A stretch of DNA of 64,000 nucleotides, from positions 3,205,501 through 3,269,500 of the forward strand of contig NZ_CP022998.1 in assembly GCF_002277895.1 (NCBI RefSeq), read 5' to 3'. The notes beneath the pieces were generated by a model. That model was not told where the DNA came from and ran no database searches. It saw nothing but the letters and a program-made list of their open reading frames with translations. Shown here one piece after another: positions 54,399 through 63,666 of this stretch; the first letter of the stretch is position 1, and each line of letters opens with the position of its first letter. The DNA comes from Rhizobium sp. 11515TR. Lineage in GTDB: Bacteria > Pseudomonadota > Alphaproteobacteria > Rhizobiales > Rhizobiaceae. Both the position numbers and the translations under genes were made by a program.

Positions 54399-55201
54399 TC
54401 AAGGGTTGATGACGGCTGCCGCCGTTATCGGTGCGGGTCGCTTGGCCTTGGCATCGCCTTCCCCTATCCGGCCGACCTTCCCCTTGCCAGTCCATATCGG
54501 CAAACCGATGGATTGCGAAACCGCCGGATCGGTTGTGAACACCGGATAACCGCGTTCGATCAGCCGTTCGAGAACCTCCCGGTCCTTGCGGACGTGCAGC
54601 CGGGCGAGATTTTCCTGATTATAGACGTGTCCGCCGGAATCGGGATTGATGCCGGTGATGATGACTTCGGTCGCGCCGTTGTAGATCGCGAAGAGTATGG
54701 CGTTGATGCCGTTGGAGCATTTGTCGTCCGCGCCGAGCTCGCTGCACTTTACCCCGCCGACCCGGTCAAGCAGCGCCATGCGCTTGTAGCGATCGACGAT
54801 CTCCAGCTTGTCGTAGCTGTAATTGAACCTCCGCAACCCTTCTTCCAGCCGCTCACGCTCTTTGCGCCAGAGCAGGACGTAGAGCATCTTGGTCCGCTCG
54901 CCGTTCAGAACGCGGCGCACCTCGACGGCATTGGTGTTCGTGCCTTCGATCTGATTAAACTGGACGAGCGTCACATCGGGCGCCTCGATCCCCAGCCCTT
55001 CGTCACCGTCTGTGAACCGTTGATGGTGATGACCTTGAAGCTTTCATCGAAATCCACCGGCTTGTTCGAAACCGGCGCCGAGCCGACCACGAGAACAGGC
55101 CCATCGAACCGCTCCGCCAGCATCGGCGGCTTCGGCCGGGTCAGATGATATTTGATCTGCCGATAGTAATGTTTCTTCAGTTCAGAAAATTGAGCAGCCA
55201 T
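54399..55201 (-). pseudogene. Conserved rhizobial protein broken by a frameshift (or sequence error)
   Basis: Two ORFs in different frames abut. The upstream one (54971-55201, 76 residues) ends ITINGSQTVTKGWGSRRPM. The downstream one (54399-54974, 191 residues) begins at GTG with TLVQFNQIEGTNTNAVEVRRVL. Shifting frame near 54989-54994 restores an uninterrupted reading (TKG-IEAPDV-TLVQF...), as expected for one protein of about 270 residues with features VLVVGSAPVS and GINAILFAIYNGATEVIITGINP. I do not know its function. A single-base deletion in GGGGATC explains it, but coupling of two genes through the GTGA overlap cannot be excluded. Confidence 0.6.
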
Positions 55202-55380
55202 TATTCGCTTTATCGTCTCTTGAGAAGGCGCCCGCCCTCAAGGAGTGCGGCCCGGCGAAATGTGACCCGGAATCCTCCCCAAGCCACGAACGATAACGAG
55301 TATCGCTGCGTGCCCTTATATAAGCAAAATAAAGAAATCTTACACGATATAACCTGGGGTGAGCAGCCGATGAAGGCCGA

Positions 55381-56883
55381 TCACCCCTGCCGTGTACTCA
55401 AGGTGCGCGAGACCGCGCTCTTCCAGCCTTTGAGCTTCGCGTTTCGGGTCTTGTCATCCATGCCAGGCTCGAAACGCTTGTCGCGTGCCCAGGCCTTGGC
55501 GAAGCCTGCGCGATCCGGCCAGACGCCGGCCCGGCTGCCAGCGAGCCAGGCAGCGCCCAGCGCGGTCGTCTCGAGGATCGTCGGGCGGTCGACCGGTGCA
55601 TCGAGCAGATCGGCAAGCCGCTGCATCGTCCAGTCGGAAGCGACCATGCCGCCGTCGACGCGCAGTACCGTCTCCTGCCCGTTGCCGTTGCGCCAATCTC
55701 TGTGCATGGCATCCAGCAGATCGCGAGACTGATAGCAGACGGCCTCCAGCGCAGCCCGGACGATCTCCTCGGGTCCGGTATTGCGCGTCAGCCCGAAAAT
55801 CGCGCCGCGGGCATCTGGATCCCAATGCGGTGCCCCGAGGCCGGTGAAGGCCGGCACCAGATAGACCTCCTGCAGCGGATCGGCCTTGGCCGCCAGCTCG
55901 CCAGAATCCGAGGCACGCTGGATGGCCTTCAGACCATCGCGCAGCCATTGGACCGCAGCGCCTGCAATGAAGATCGAGCCTTCGAGCGCATAGGTTGTCT
56001 CGCCGTTCAGCCGATAGGCGATGGTGGTCAGCAGGCGGTTTTTCGACCGCACCATATCCGCGCCGGTATTGAGCAGCGCGAAGCAGCCGGTGCCATAGGT
56101 GGATTTCATCATGCCGCGTTCGAAGCAGGCCTGGCCAATCGTCGCCGCCTGCTGATCGCCGGCAACGCCGAGGATCGGGATTTCCGCGCCGAAATGCGCG
56201 GCCTCCGTGACGCCGAAATCGGCGGCACAATCCTTCACCTCGGGCAGCATCGCGGCCGGCACGCGCAGGATATCCAGCAGTTGCTCATCCCATTCGTTTC
56301 CGCCGATATTGTACATCAGCGTCCGCGAGGCATTGGTCGCATCGGTGACGAAGCTCTTGCCGCCAGTCAGCCGCCAGATCAGGAAGGTATCGATGGTGCC
56401 GAAGCACAGCTTGCCTTTGGCGGCAAGGGTACGCACTCCCTTCACGTTGGCGAGCAGCCAGGAAAGCTTGGTGCCGGAAAAATAGGGATCGAGCAGCAGG
56501 CCGGTGCGGCGTGTGAAAAGCCTTTCCAGGTCTTGCCGCTTGAGCTTCTCGCAATAGCTCGCCGTGCGGCGATCCTGCCAGACGATGGCATTGTGGATCG
56601 GCTCTCCGGTCTCGCGATCCCAGACGACAACCGTCTCGCGCTGATTTGTGATGCCGAGGGCTGCAATATCCTTGGCGGTGATGCCGGCAGCCTCGATCGC
56701 CTTGCGGACGGTGACGAGGACGGAGGACCAGATTTCCTCCGGATCGTGCTCCACCCAGCCGGGCTTCGGATAATGCTGGGTGAATTCCTTCTGCCCGACA
56801 CCGGCAACCTTCATCTTGCCGTCGAAAACGATGGCTCGCGTCGACGTCGTTCCCTGATCGATCGCCAAGACATAACCGCTCAT
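55381..56883 (-). CDS. glpK: Glycerol kinase
   Basis: This 500-residue FGGY kinase phosphorylates glycerol at the cytoplasmic side. The N-terminal [16 protein letters not shown], the metal/ATP elements [32 protein letters not shown] around 240-270 and [11 protein letters not shown] near the C terminus are diagnostic. Arg83 (NQRET region) fits glycerol kinase. ATG 56883 has GGGAGGAG six bases upstream; the longer frame to 56952 is not needed. It has no adjacent glpD/glpF. It is divergent from bdhA. Confidence 0.95.
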   Translation of the reverse strand: MSGYVLAIDQGTTSTRAIVFDGKMKVAGVGQKEFTQHYPKPGWVEHDPEEIWSSVLVTVRKAIEAAGITAKDIAALGITNQRETVVVWDRETGEPIHNAIVWQDRRTASYCEKLKRQDLERLFTRRTGLLLDPYFSGTKLSWLLANVKGVRTLAAKGKLCFGTIDTFLIWRLTGGKSFVTDATNASRTLMYNIGGNEWDEQLLDILRVPAAMLPEVKDCAADFGVTEAAHFGAEIPILGVAGDQQAATIGQACFERGMMKSTYGTGCFALLNTGADMVRSKNRLLTTIAYRLNGETTYALEGSIFIAGAAVQWLRDGLKAIQRASDSGELAAKADPLQEVYLVPAFTGLGAPHWDPDARGAIFGLTRNTGPEEIVRAALEAVCYQSRDLLDAMHRDWRNGNGQETVLRVDGGMVASDWTMQRLADLLDAPVDRPTILETTALGAAWLAGSRAGVWPDRAGFAKAWARDKRFEPGMDDKTRNAKLKGWKSAVSRTLSTRQG

Positions 56884-57105
56884 GCACTCCTCCCGCCTGT
56901 TGCGTCCCGAAACAACAGATACGCGAGCAAAACGAATGTGAAAAGAAAGCAAAACGAAATTTTTTCGCTGAAGGGTAAGCTTTTCGATTCACAGCATCGT
57001 GGCCGAAGGGCCAGCAGCATTGCGATTGCCATATCTGGAGGTTTGGGACTAGGCTGAGATCGTTTTGCACTGCAGCAGGAAGCTGCGCTGTCCAAGGAGA
57101 AGATC

Positions 57106-57882
57106 ATGGCAAGAACAGTTGTCGTCACCGGTTCCACAAGCGGTATCGGCCTCGCCATCGCGGCCGCCTTCGCCGCCAAGGGCGATAACATCGTCATCAA
57201 CGGCTTTGGAAAGCCTGAGGAGATCGATGCGATCAAGGCGAAGCTCGAAGCCTCCGGCGGCGGCAAGGTGATCTATCATTCGGCCGACATGACGAAGCCC
57301 GCCGAGATCGCCGATCTGATCGCGACCGCCAACTCGACCTTCGGCAGCGTCGATGTTCTCGTCAACAATGCCGGCATTCAGCACGTGGAGAAAATCGAGG
57401 ATTTCCCGATCGAGAAATGGGATCAGATCATCGCGATCAATCTCTCCAGCTCCTTCCATACCATCCGCGCCGCCATCCCGCTGATGAAGGCGAAGAAATA
57501 CGGGCGCATCATCAACATCGCCTCGGCGCATGGCTTGGTCGCCTCGCCCTTCAAATCCGCCTATGTCGCGGCAAAACATGGTATATTAGGCCTAACCAAA
57601 ACGGCAGCGCTCGAGCTTGCCGAATTCGGCGTGACGGTAAACGCCATTTGCCCCGGCTACGTGCTGACCCCGCTTGTCGAAAAACAGATCCCGGATACCG
57701 CCAAGGCACGCGGGATGACCGAGGAGCAGGTCAAGAACGAAGTCATCCTCAAGGCCCAGCCGACGCATGAGTTCGTCAAGGCCGAGGAGATCGGTGCCCT
57801 CTCGCTCTACCTTGCAAGCGACGAGGCACGTCAGGTGACCGGCACGCACGTCTCGATTGACGGTGGCTGGACCGCGGAATAA
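57106..57882 (+). CDS. bdhA: D-3-hydroxybutyrate dehydrogenase
   Basis: This 258-residue SDR enzyme oxidises 3-hydroxybutyrate to acetoacetate with NAD. Motifs are TGSTSGIG (8-15), NNAGIQHVEKIEDFP (family signature around 87-101), Ser in NIASAHGL, catalytic Tyr/Lys in AYVAAKHG (about 151-156) and PGYVLTPLVEKQI. It links polyhydroxybutyrate turnover to central metabolism. In S. meliloti bdhA is co-transcribed with xdhA-xdhB, and the same order is seen here. AAGGAG precedes the ATG. Confidence 0.93.
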   Translation: MARTVVVTGSTSGIGLAIAAAFAAKGDNIVINGFGKPEEIDAIKAKLEASGGGKVIYHSADMTKPAEIADLIATANSTFGSVDVLVNNAGIQHVEKIEDFPIEKWDQIIAINLSSSFHTIRAAIPLMKAKKYGRIINIASAHGLVASPFKSAYVAAKHGILGLTKTAALELAEFGVTVNAICPGYVLTPLVEKQIPDTAKARGMTEEQVKNEVILKAQPTHEFVKAEEIGALSLYLASDEARQVTGTHVSIDGGWTAE

Positions 57883-57948
57883 CCATTTGCGGTTAGGGCC
57901 GGATTCGTTCGCGCATCCGGCCCGGCCAATAGATGAAACGGGAACGAC

Positions 57949-59415
57949 ATGAGCGACAGCATCCGCTTTATCCTCAACGGCGAGGATATCATTCTATCCA
58001 GCCTACGCCCTACCGAGACGCTGCTCGACTTCCTGCGTCTCAACCGGCGGCTGACGGGAACGAAGGAAGGATGCGCGGAGGGCGACTGCGGCGCCTGCAC
58101 GGTGCTGGTGGGCCGGCTGATCGATGGCGGGCTGTACTACGAATCCGTCAACGCCTGCATCCGCTTCGTCGGCTCGCTTCATGCGACCCATGTCGTTACC
58201 GTCGAGCATCTCGCCGCCCAGAACGGCACGCTTCACCCCGTGCAGCAGGCGCTGGTCGATTGTCACGGCTCGCAATGCGGTTTCTGCACGCCGGGTTTCG
58301 TCATGTCGCTCTATGGCCTCTGGCTTTCGACAGAAAAGCCCAGCCGGGCGCAGATCGAAAAATCGCTCCAGGGAAATCTCTGTCGTTGCACAGGCTATGA
58401 GCCGATCGTCAAGGCCGCCGAACAAGTGAGCCAGAAGCGGCCGAGCGCGCTCTTCGATCCCCTCGAAAAGACGAGAGCCGATATCATCGCCCGCCTCTGG
58501 GCCATGGAGGGCGACGATACCATCGAGATTTCCGAGGGCGAGGATCGCCTCATCGTGCCCGGTTCAGTCTCAGCACTGGCGCAGGTGCTTGCCGACGAGC
58601 CGACCGCGACCGTCGTTGCCGGCTCGACCGATGTCGGCCTATGGGTCACCAAGCAGATGCGCCGGTTGAATCCGGTCGTCTTCATCAATCATCTGACCGA
58701 TCTGCAGAAAATCGTCATCGAAGGCGATGGGCTGACCATCGGCGCCGGCGTCACCTACAGCCGCGCTTTTGCTGTGATCGGCGAAAAAATCCCGGCCTTT
58801 GCCGACCTCATCAACCGCATCGGCGGCGAGCAGGTGCGCAACATGGGCACCATCGGCGGCAATATCGCCAACGGTTCGCCGATCGGCGACACGCCGCCGC
58901 CGCTGATCGCGCTCGGCGCAACGCTGAAACTCCGCTCGACGGCGGGCGCGCGCAGCCTGCCGCTCGAAGATTTCTTCATCGATTACGGCAAGCAGGACCG
59001 GCATCCCGGTGAGTTCGTCGAGAGTATCTTCGTACCCTATCCGGCCAAGGGTACGCATTTCGCCGTCTACAAGATCTCCAAGCGCCGCGACGAGGATATT
59101 TCGGCTGCCTGCGGCGCCTTCCATCTGTCATTGGATTCAACCGGCAATGTCGAAGATATCCGTATCGCCTTCGGCGGCATGGCCGGTACGCCGAAGCGCG
59201 CCCGCACTGTCGAGGCAGAATTGATCGGCAAGCCGTGGACGGAGGCAACCGTCATGGCCGCACGCGATGCCTTCGACAGCGATTACACACCGCTGACCGA
59301 TTGGCGTGCCTCCGCCGAATACCGCCAGCTGACCGCCAAAAACCTTCTCATCCGCTTCTATCTTGAGACATCAGGCGCGCCGCAGGAATTGAAGCGTTTC
59401 GAGGTGCTGGCATGA
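57949..59415 (+). CDS. xdhA: Xanthine dehydrogenase small subunit
   Basis: The 488-residue subunit has two [2Fe-2S] modules at the N terminus (CAEGDCGACTVL around 43-54 with C in YESVNACIRF; SQCGFCTPGFVMSLYGL with NLCRCTGYEPIVKA), a FAD domain (about 180-350; TVVAGSTDVGLWVTK, RNMGTIGGNIANGSPIGDTPP) and the CO dehydrogenase flavoprotein C-terminal domain. It transfers electrons from the molybdenum centre of XdhB to NAD. It belongs to the bdhA operon (66-base gap). Confidence 0.96.
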   Translation: MSDSIRFILNGEDIILSSLRPTETLLDFLRLNRRLTGTKEGCAEGDCGACTVLVGRLIDGGLYYESVNACIRFVGSLHATHVVTVEHLAAQNGTLHPVQQALVDCHGSQCGFCTPGFVMSLYGLWLSTEKPSRAQIEKSLQGNLCRCTGYEPIVKAAEQVSQKRPSALFDPLEKTRADIIARLWAMEGDDTIEISEGEDRLIVPGSVSALAQVLADEPTATVVAGSTDVGLWVTKQMRRLNPVVFINHLTDLQKIVIEGDGLTIGAGVTYSRAFAVIGEKIPAFADLINRIGGEQVRNMGTIGGNIANGSPIGDTPPPLIALGATLKLRSTAGARSLPLEDFFIDYGKQDRHPGEFVESIFVPYPAKGTHFAVYKISKRRDEDISAACGAFHLSLDSTGNVEDIRIAFGGMAGTPKRARTVEAELIGKPWTEATVMAARDAFDSDYTPLTDWRASAEYRQLTAKNLLIRFYLETSGAPQELKRFEVLA

Positions 59416-59499
59416 TGACGAATTGCGAATTTATTCGACCGTATTTCTTGGATACGGCACAGCACCTTTCACCGGAAGACGGCAGCCGCTTCCTTCCCT

Positions 59500-59519
59500 C
59501 TTCTCCCCTCGCGGAGAAG
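59500..59519 (+). promoter_or_regulatory. Hairpin in the xdhA-xdhB intercistronic region
   Basis: The 126-base gap between xdhA and xdhB contains a 7-bp hairpin (CTTCTCC with GGAGAAG, loop of six) just before the xdhB Shine-Dalgarno. Similar CTTCTCC/GGAGAAG palindromes are frequent intergenic repeats in rhizobia. It has no T run. Confidence 0.45.
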
Positions 59520-59541
59520 GGAAACCGCGGAGGCGTGAGCC

Positions 59542-61878
59542 ATGGATAAATCCACCTTCGAGGAGCGTAAGGTCATCAACGGCTCGATGCACGGCTCGCT
59601 GCGTCATGACTCCGCACATAAGCACGTCACCGGGGCCGCCGATTACATCGACGACATTCCCGAACCGGCCGGTCTGCTGCATGGCGCGCTTGGCCTTTCC
59701 GACCGTGCTCATGCTGAGATTGCCGGCATCGATCTCTCGGCCGTAAAAGCCTATCCAGGTGTCCTCTGGGTCTTCACGGGCGCCGATATTCCCGGCGTCA
59801 ATGACACCAGCTCCAACGGCATGCATGACGAACCGCTGCTTGCGGAGACCAAGGTCGAATTCCACGGCCAACCGATCTTCGCCGTCATCGCCGAGACCCG
59901 CGATGCTGGCCGCCGCGCAGCCCGCCTCGCCAAGATCGACTATCGCGACTTGCCGCATTGGAGCGATATCGACGGTGCGCTCGCCAATGGCGCACCGCTC
60001 GTCTACGAGCCGATGACGCTGAAGCGCGGCGAACCCGCAACCGAGATGGCCAACGCCAAGCACCGCATCAAGGCGCAGATGCGCATCGGTGGTCAGGAGC
60101 ACTTCTATCTCGAAAGCCACATCGCCATGGCAATCCCCGGTGAGGACGACGAAGTCGCCGTCTGGTCCTCGACGCAGCATCCGAGTGAAATCCAGCATAT
60201 CGTCGGCCATGTTCTCGGGATCCCGTCCAACGCCGTGACCGTCAACGTACGCCGCATGGGCGGCGGTTTCGGTGGCAAGGAAACGCAAGGTAATCAGTTC
60301 GCGGCGCTCGCTGCCGTCGCCGCCAAGAAACTCGGCCGCGCCGTCAAATTCCGTCCCGATCGTGACGAGGACATGAGCGCGACAGGCAAGCGACACGACT
60401 TCTTGGTAGACTATGAAGTCGGGTTCGACGACGAAGGCCGCATCCATGCCGTCGACGCCACCTATGCCGCGCGTTGCGGCTTCTCTTCCGATCTTTCCGG
60501 CCCGGTCACCGACCGCGCACTGTTCCATGCGGATTCCAGCTATTTCTACCCACATGTCCATCTAGTCTCGAAGCCGCTGAAGACGCATACCGTCTCCAAC
60601 ACCGCCTTCCGCGGCTTTGGAGGCCCGCAGGGCATGGTCGGCGGCGAGCGCATGATCGAGGAGATCGCCTACGCGCTCGGCAAGGACCCGCTCGAAATCC
60701 GTCGTGCCAATTTCTACGGCCAGCCGGGCTCCGGCAGGACATTGACCCCCTATCATCAGGAAGTCACTGATAACATCATCAACCGCGTCGTCGACGAACT
60801 CGAACAGAGTTCCGACTATCAGGCGCGGCGCAAGGCGATCATCGAGTTCAACCGCTGCAGCCGCTTCATCCGCAAGGGCATCGCGCTGACGCCGGTAAAA
60901 TTCGGCATTTCCTTCACCATGACCGCCTTCAATCAGGCCGGCGCTCTGGTGCATATCTATCAGGATGGCTCCATCCATCTGAACCACGGCGGCACCGAGA
61001 TGGGCCAGGGCCTCTATACAAAGGTTGCGCAGGTTCTGGCCGACAGTTTCCAGGTCGATATCGATCGCGTGAAGATCACGGCTACGACAACAGGCAAGGT
61101 GCCGAATACCTCGGCAACCGCTGCCTCCTCCGGCTCGGACCTGAACGGCATGGCCGCCTTCGATGCCGCTCGCCAAATCAAGGAAAGGCTCGTCGCCTTC
61201 GCAGCCGAGAAATGGGGAGTGGGAGCAGAAGAAGTGCAGTTTCTTCCCAACCGCGTACGCGTCGGTGAGGTGGAAATTCCCTTCCCGGATTTCATCAAGC
61301 AGGCCTATTTCGCCCGCGTGCAGCTTTCCGCCGCCGGTTTCTACAAGACGCCGAAGATCCACTGGGATCGCAAGGCCGGCCGCGGCACGCCCTTCTATTA
61401 TTTCTCCTATGGTGCCGCCTGCTCGGAAGTGTCGATCGATACGCTGACCGGCGAATATCTGATCGACCGCACCGACATCCTTCATGACGTCGGTCGTTCC
61501 CTCAACCCCGCGATCGATATCGGCCAGGTCGAAGGCGCTTTCGTGCAGGGCATGGGCTGGTTGACGACCGAAGAGCTCTGGTGGGATGCGAAGGGCCGGC
61601 TGCGCACGCACGCGCCATCGACTTACAAAATTCCGCTCGCTTCAGACCGGCCGAAGATCTTCAACGTCCGCCTGGCGGAATGGTCGGAAAATACGGAGGC
61701 GACCATCGGCCGCTCCAAGGCCGTCGGGGAGCCGCCCTTCATGCTCAGCATATCCGTGCTGGAGGCTCTATCGATGGCGGTCGCCAGCGTCGCGGATTAC
61801 CGCGTCTGCCCGCGCCTCGATGCGCCGGCAACACCGGAACGGGTGCTCATGGCAGTCGAACGGCTGAAGGGGATGTGA
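59542..61878 (+). CDS. xdhB: Xanthine dehydrogenase large (molybdopterin) subunit
   Basis: This 778-residue molybdenum subunit oxidises hypoxanthine to xanthine and xanthine to urate. It shows HVTGAADYIDDIPEP at the start, the Moco contacts GGGFGGKETQGNQFA near 240-254 and FRGFGGPQGM near 354-363, EMGQGLYTKVAQVLAD near 487, and the C-terminal catalytic Glu in AVGEPPFMLSISV near 728. Its GGAGG Shine-Dalgarno ends 9 bases before ATG. No xdhC (Moco insertion chaperone) follows directly; instead a small divergent gene and a LysR regulator lie downstream. Confidence 0.96.
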   Translation: MDKSTFEERKVINGSMHGSLRHDSAHKHVTGAADYIDDIPEPAGLLHGALGLSDRAHAEIAGIDLSAVKAYPGVLWVFTGADIPGVNDTSSNGMHDEPLLAETKVEFHGQPIFAVIAETRDAGRRAARLAKIDYRDLPHWSDIDGALANGAPLVYEPMTLKRGEPATEMANAKHRIKAQMRIGGQEHFYLESHIAMAIPGEDDEVAVWSSTQHPSEIQHIVGHVLGIPSNAVTVNVRRMGGGFGGKETQGNQFAALAAVAAKKLGRAVKFRPDRDEDMSATGKRHDFLVDYEVGFDDEGRIHAVDATYAARCGFSSDLSGPVTDRALFHADSSYFYPHVHLVSKPLKTHTVSNTAFRGFGGPQGMVGGERMIEEIAYALGKDPLEIRRANFYGQPGSGRTLTPYHQEVTDNIINRVVDELEQSSDYQARRKAIIEFNRCSRFIRKGIALTPVKFGISFTMTAFNQAGALVHIYQDGSIHLNHGGTEMGQGLYTKVAQVLADSFQVDIDRVKITATTTGKVPNTSATAASSGSDLNGMAAFDAARQIKERLVAFAAEKWGVGAEEVQFLPNRVRVGEVEIPFPDFIKQAYFARVQLSAAGFYKTPKIHWDRKAGRGTPFYYFSYGAACSEVSIDTLTGEYLIDRTDILHDVGRSLNPAIDIGQVEGAFVQGMGWLTTEELWWDAKGRLRTHAPSTYKIPLASDRPKIFNVRLAEWSENTEATIGRSKAVGEPPFMLSISVLEALSMAVASVADYRVCPRLDAPATPERVLMAVERLKGM

Positions 61879-61909
61879 TTACCCTCTCCGGGTATTCGCT
61901 CCTTGCCAC

Positions 61910-62113
61910 CTACAACAGTCGGCAGTCATCATAACGCGGCTCCCGCCCATCCAGAAATCCAAGGTCGCGCTTCAGCCGGTCTGGCATCTCGTCGAGATCC
62001 AAATGCGACGAGGGCTCCGCGTGCTTGACGAAGGCCTGCGCCACCGATTCCAGAAGACGAGCTAGAATCCTGGGCCTTGGGGTTTCCACCGGCTCGATCA
62101 CATAGCAATCCAT
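61910..62113 (-). CDS. DUF1127-like small protein
   Basis: This 67-residue protein has the C-terminal pattern DLDEMPDRLKRDLGFLDGREPRYDD, which matches the Leu/Asp/Arg core of DUF1127 proteins that are common small stress- or RNA-linked proteins in rhizobia. The N terminus (MDCYVIEPVETPRPRILARLLESVAQAF) includes an amphipathic helix. GAGGTG eight bases before ATG supports translation. It is divergent from the LysR gene, 102 bases apart, the classic arrangement for a LysR target. Confidence 0.6.
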   Translation of the reverse strand: MDCYVIEPVETPRPRILARLLESVAQAFVKHAEPSSHLDLDEMPDRLKRDLGFLDGREPRYDDCRLL

Positions 62114-62215
62114 GACAACACCTCAATCAAATCAACGATATGAATTGCAGTCTGGCGCTAAAAATGCTGAAATTCCAATCGAACTATCGTCTGCATACAT
62201 AAAGAGAACTTATCC

Positions 62216-63112
62216 ATGAAGCAGCCCAAGCGCTTCCCGCTGAATGCGCTTCGCGTTTTCGAGGCCGCGGCCCGGCTCGGCAGTTTCACCCGCGCCGGCG
62301 AAGAGCTTGGCATGACGCAGACGGCGGTCAGCTATCAGATCAAGCTACTGGAGGAGACGATTGGAGAGCCGCTATTCCTGCGTCGTCCGCGGCAGATCCT
62401 GTTGACTGAAGCCGGAGAGCAGCTCGCGCCGAAAGTGGCTGAAGCCTTTGCCCTGTTGCAGGAGGCCATGGCCTCGATCAGTGGCGATGCCGAAACGACG
62501 CTGCGCATTCATTCGACGCCCACCTTCGCCTCGCAATGGCTGGCTCGTCATGTCGGGTCGTTTCAGCTCAAGCATCCCAATATCGCGGTCCGGCTGGATA
62601 CCTCCGGCTCGATCATCGACTTCGCCCGGGAGCCCTCCGATATCGCCATCCGTGCCGGGCGCGGCCAATGGCCGGGACTGCGCGCCCATCTTTTGATGAA
62701 GGTCTATTTCACGCCGATGCTGAGCCCGGCGCTTGCGGAGACTATCGGCGGCATACATGAACCGGCCGATCTCCTGAAGCTCCGCATCATCGACGCGGGC
62801 GACCCGTGGTGGGCGCAATGGTTCAAGGAAGCCGGCGTTCCCGATCCCGGCCTTCAGGGCCGGCCACGCAGCAGGCTTGGTGCCCAGTCCTTCGAGGCGA
62901 GCGCAGCATTGGCCGGCCAGGGCGTCGCCATCCTGACCCCGGAGTTCTATGCGGATGATCTGGCTTCCGGGCGGCTGATCCAGCCCTTCGATATTCTTTC
63001 GTCCGACAATACGGACTACTGGATCGCCTATCCCGAAAACAGGCGTCATACGCCGCGAATCCGCGCCTTCAGGGATTGGCTCCTCCGCGAATTCGGCATG
63101 CCGCTCGAATAG
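62216..63112 (+). CDS. LysR-family regulator (GcvA-like)
   Basis: The 298-residue regulator has an N-terminal winged helix (PLNALRVFEAAARLGSFTRAGEELGMTQTAVSYQIKLLEETIGEPLFLRRPRQILLTEAGEQLAP, about 8-70) and a C-terminal effector-binding domain (about 92-295) with two alpha/beta lobes. The start MKQPKRFPLNALRVFEAAARLGSFT is close to GcvA-type regulators. It is upstream of puuD and downstream of the xdh genes, so it could regulate purine breakdown, or the divergent DUF1127-like gene (inference). Confidence 0.88.
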   Translation: MKQPKRFPLNALRVFEAAARLGSFTRAGEELGMTQTAVSYQIKLLEETIGEPLFLRRPRQILLTEAGEQLAPKVAEAFALLQEAMASISGDAETTLRIHSTPTFASQWLARHVGSFQLKHPNIAVRLDTSGSIIDFAREPSDIAIRAGRGQWPGLRAHLLMKVYFTPMLSPALAETIGGIHEPADLLKLRIIDAGDPWWAQWFKEAGVPDPGLQGRPRSRLGAQSFEASAALAGQGVAILTPEFYADDLASGRLIQPFDILSSDNTDYWIAYPENRRHTPRIRAFRDWLLREFGMPLE

Positions 63113-63115
63113 CGC

Positions 63116-63451
63116 TCAATAATCCATGTCGGGCGCATAAAAACAGCGCGGCGTATTCTCGTCCGGAAACAGACAGAGATGATAGGCTCCGTCGGGCGAA
63201 CGCATCGTTTTTTGCTGCGGCAGATTGAAGATATGCGCGTGGGTTATGTAGCGATGATCGCCCGGATTGAGCGTCACCCGATAACCGCCAGGTACAATGG
63301 TGACGGTGCGCGAGGGGATCATCTCGCAATCGCCCGTCTTGCTGTCACCATTGCAGCAATAGGGGTCGTAGGACCAGCCGGAGGGCGCCTCATGCGCCAG
63401 GGCGAAGGCTGCGGAGAGAAGAAAAAATACGAACGCCAGAATACCTCGCAT
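63116..63451 (-). CDS. Exported hypothetical protein with several Cys residues
   Basis: The 111-residue protein has a signal peptide (RGILAFVFFLLSAAFALAHEA). The mature part contains SYDPYCCNGDSKTGDCEMIP, VTIVPGGYRVTLNPGDHRYITHAHIFN and CLFPDENTPRCFYAP, i.e. several Cys residues that probably pair in the periplasm. I recognise it only as a small conserved rhizobial secreted family without a known role. ATG 63451 with GGAG eight bases upstream is preferred over the longer frame at 63505. It converges with the LysR gene, 3 bases away. Confidence 0.65.
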   Translation of the reverse strand: MRGILAFVFFLLSAAFALAHEAPSGWSYDPYCCNGDSKTGDCEMIPSRTVTIVPGGYRVTLNPGDHRYITHAHIFNLPQQKTMRSPDGAYHLCLFPDENTPRCFYAPDMDY

Positions 63452-63666
63452 GGGCAATTCTCCGTCGAAAAAATAGACGGCTGCCGCGGACACGGCCCGC
63501 TCCAAGCAGCCAAGGGCATTTTATTAAAAAACTGCCATAATCTGATCTAATGCGCCCCGGGCGCCAGACAAGAGCGTGGCTTTTTGCTGACGCGGCAAAC
63601 TCTCCCCTTCCCTCCGTCGCCAACATTTTGCAAGGTGCGGAGTCGGAGGAAGAAAAGGGGAACTGA

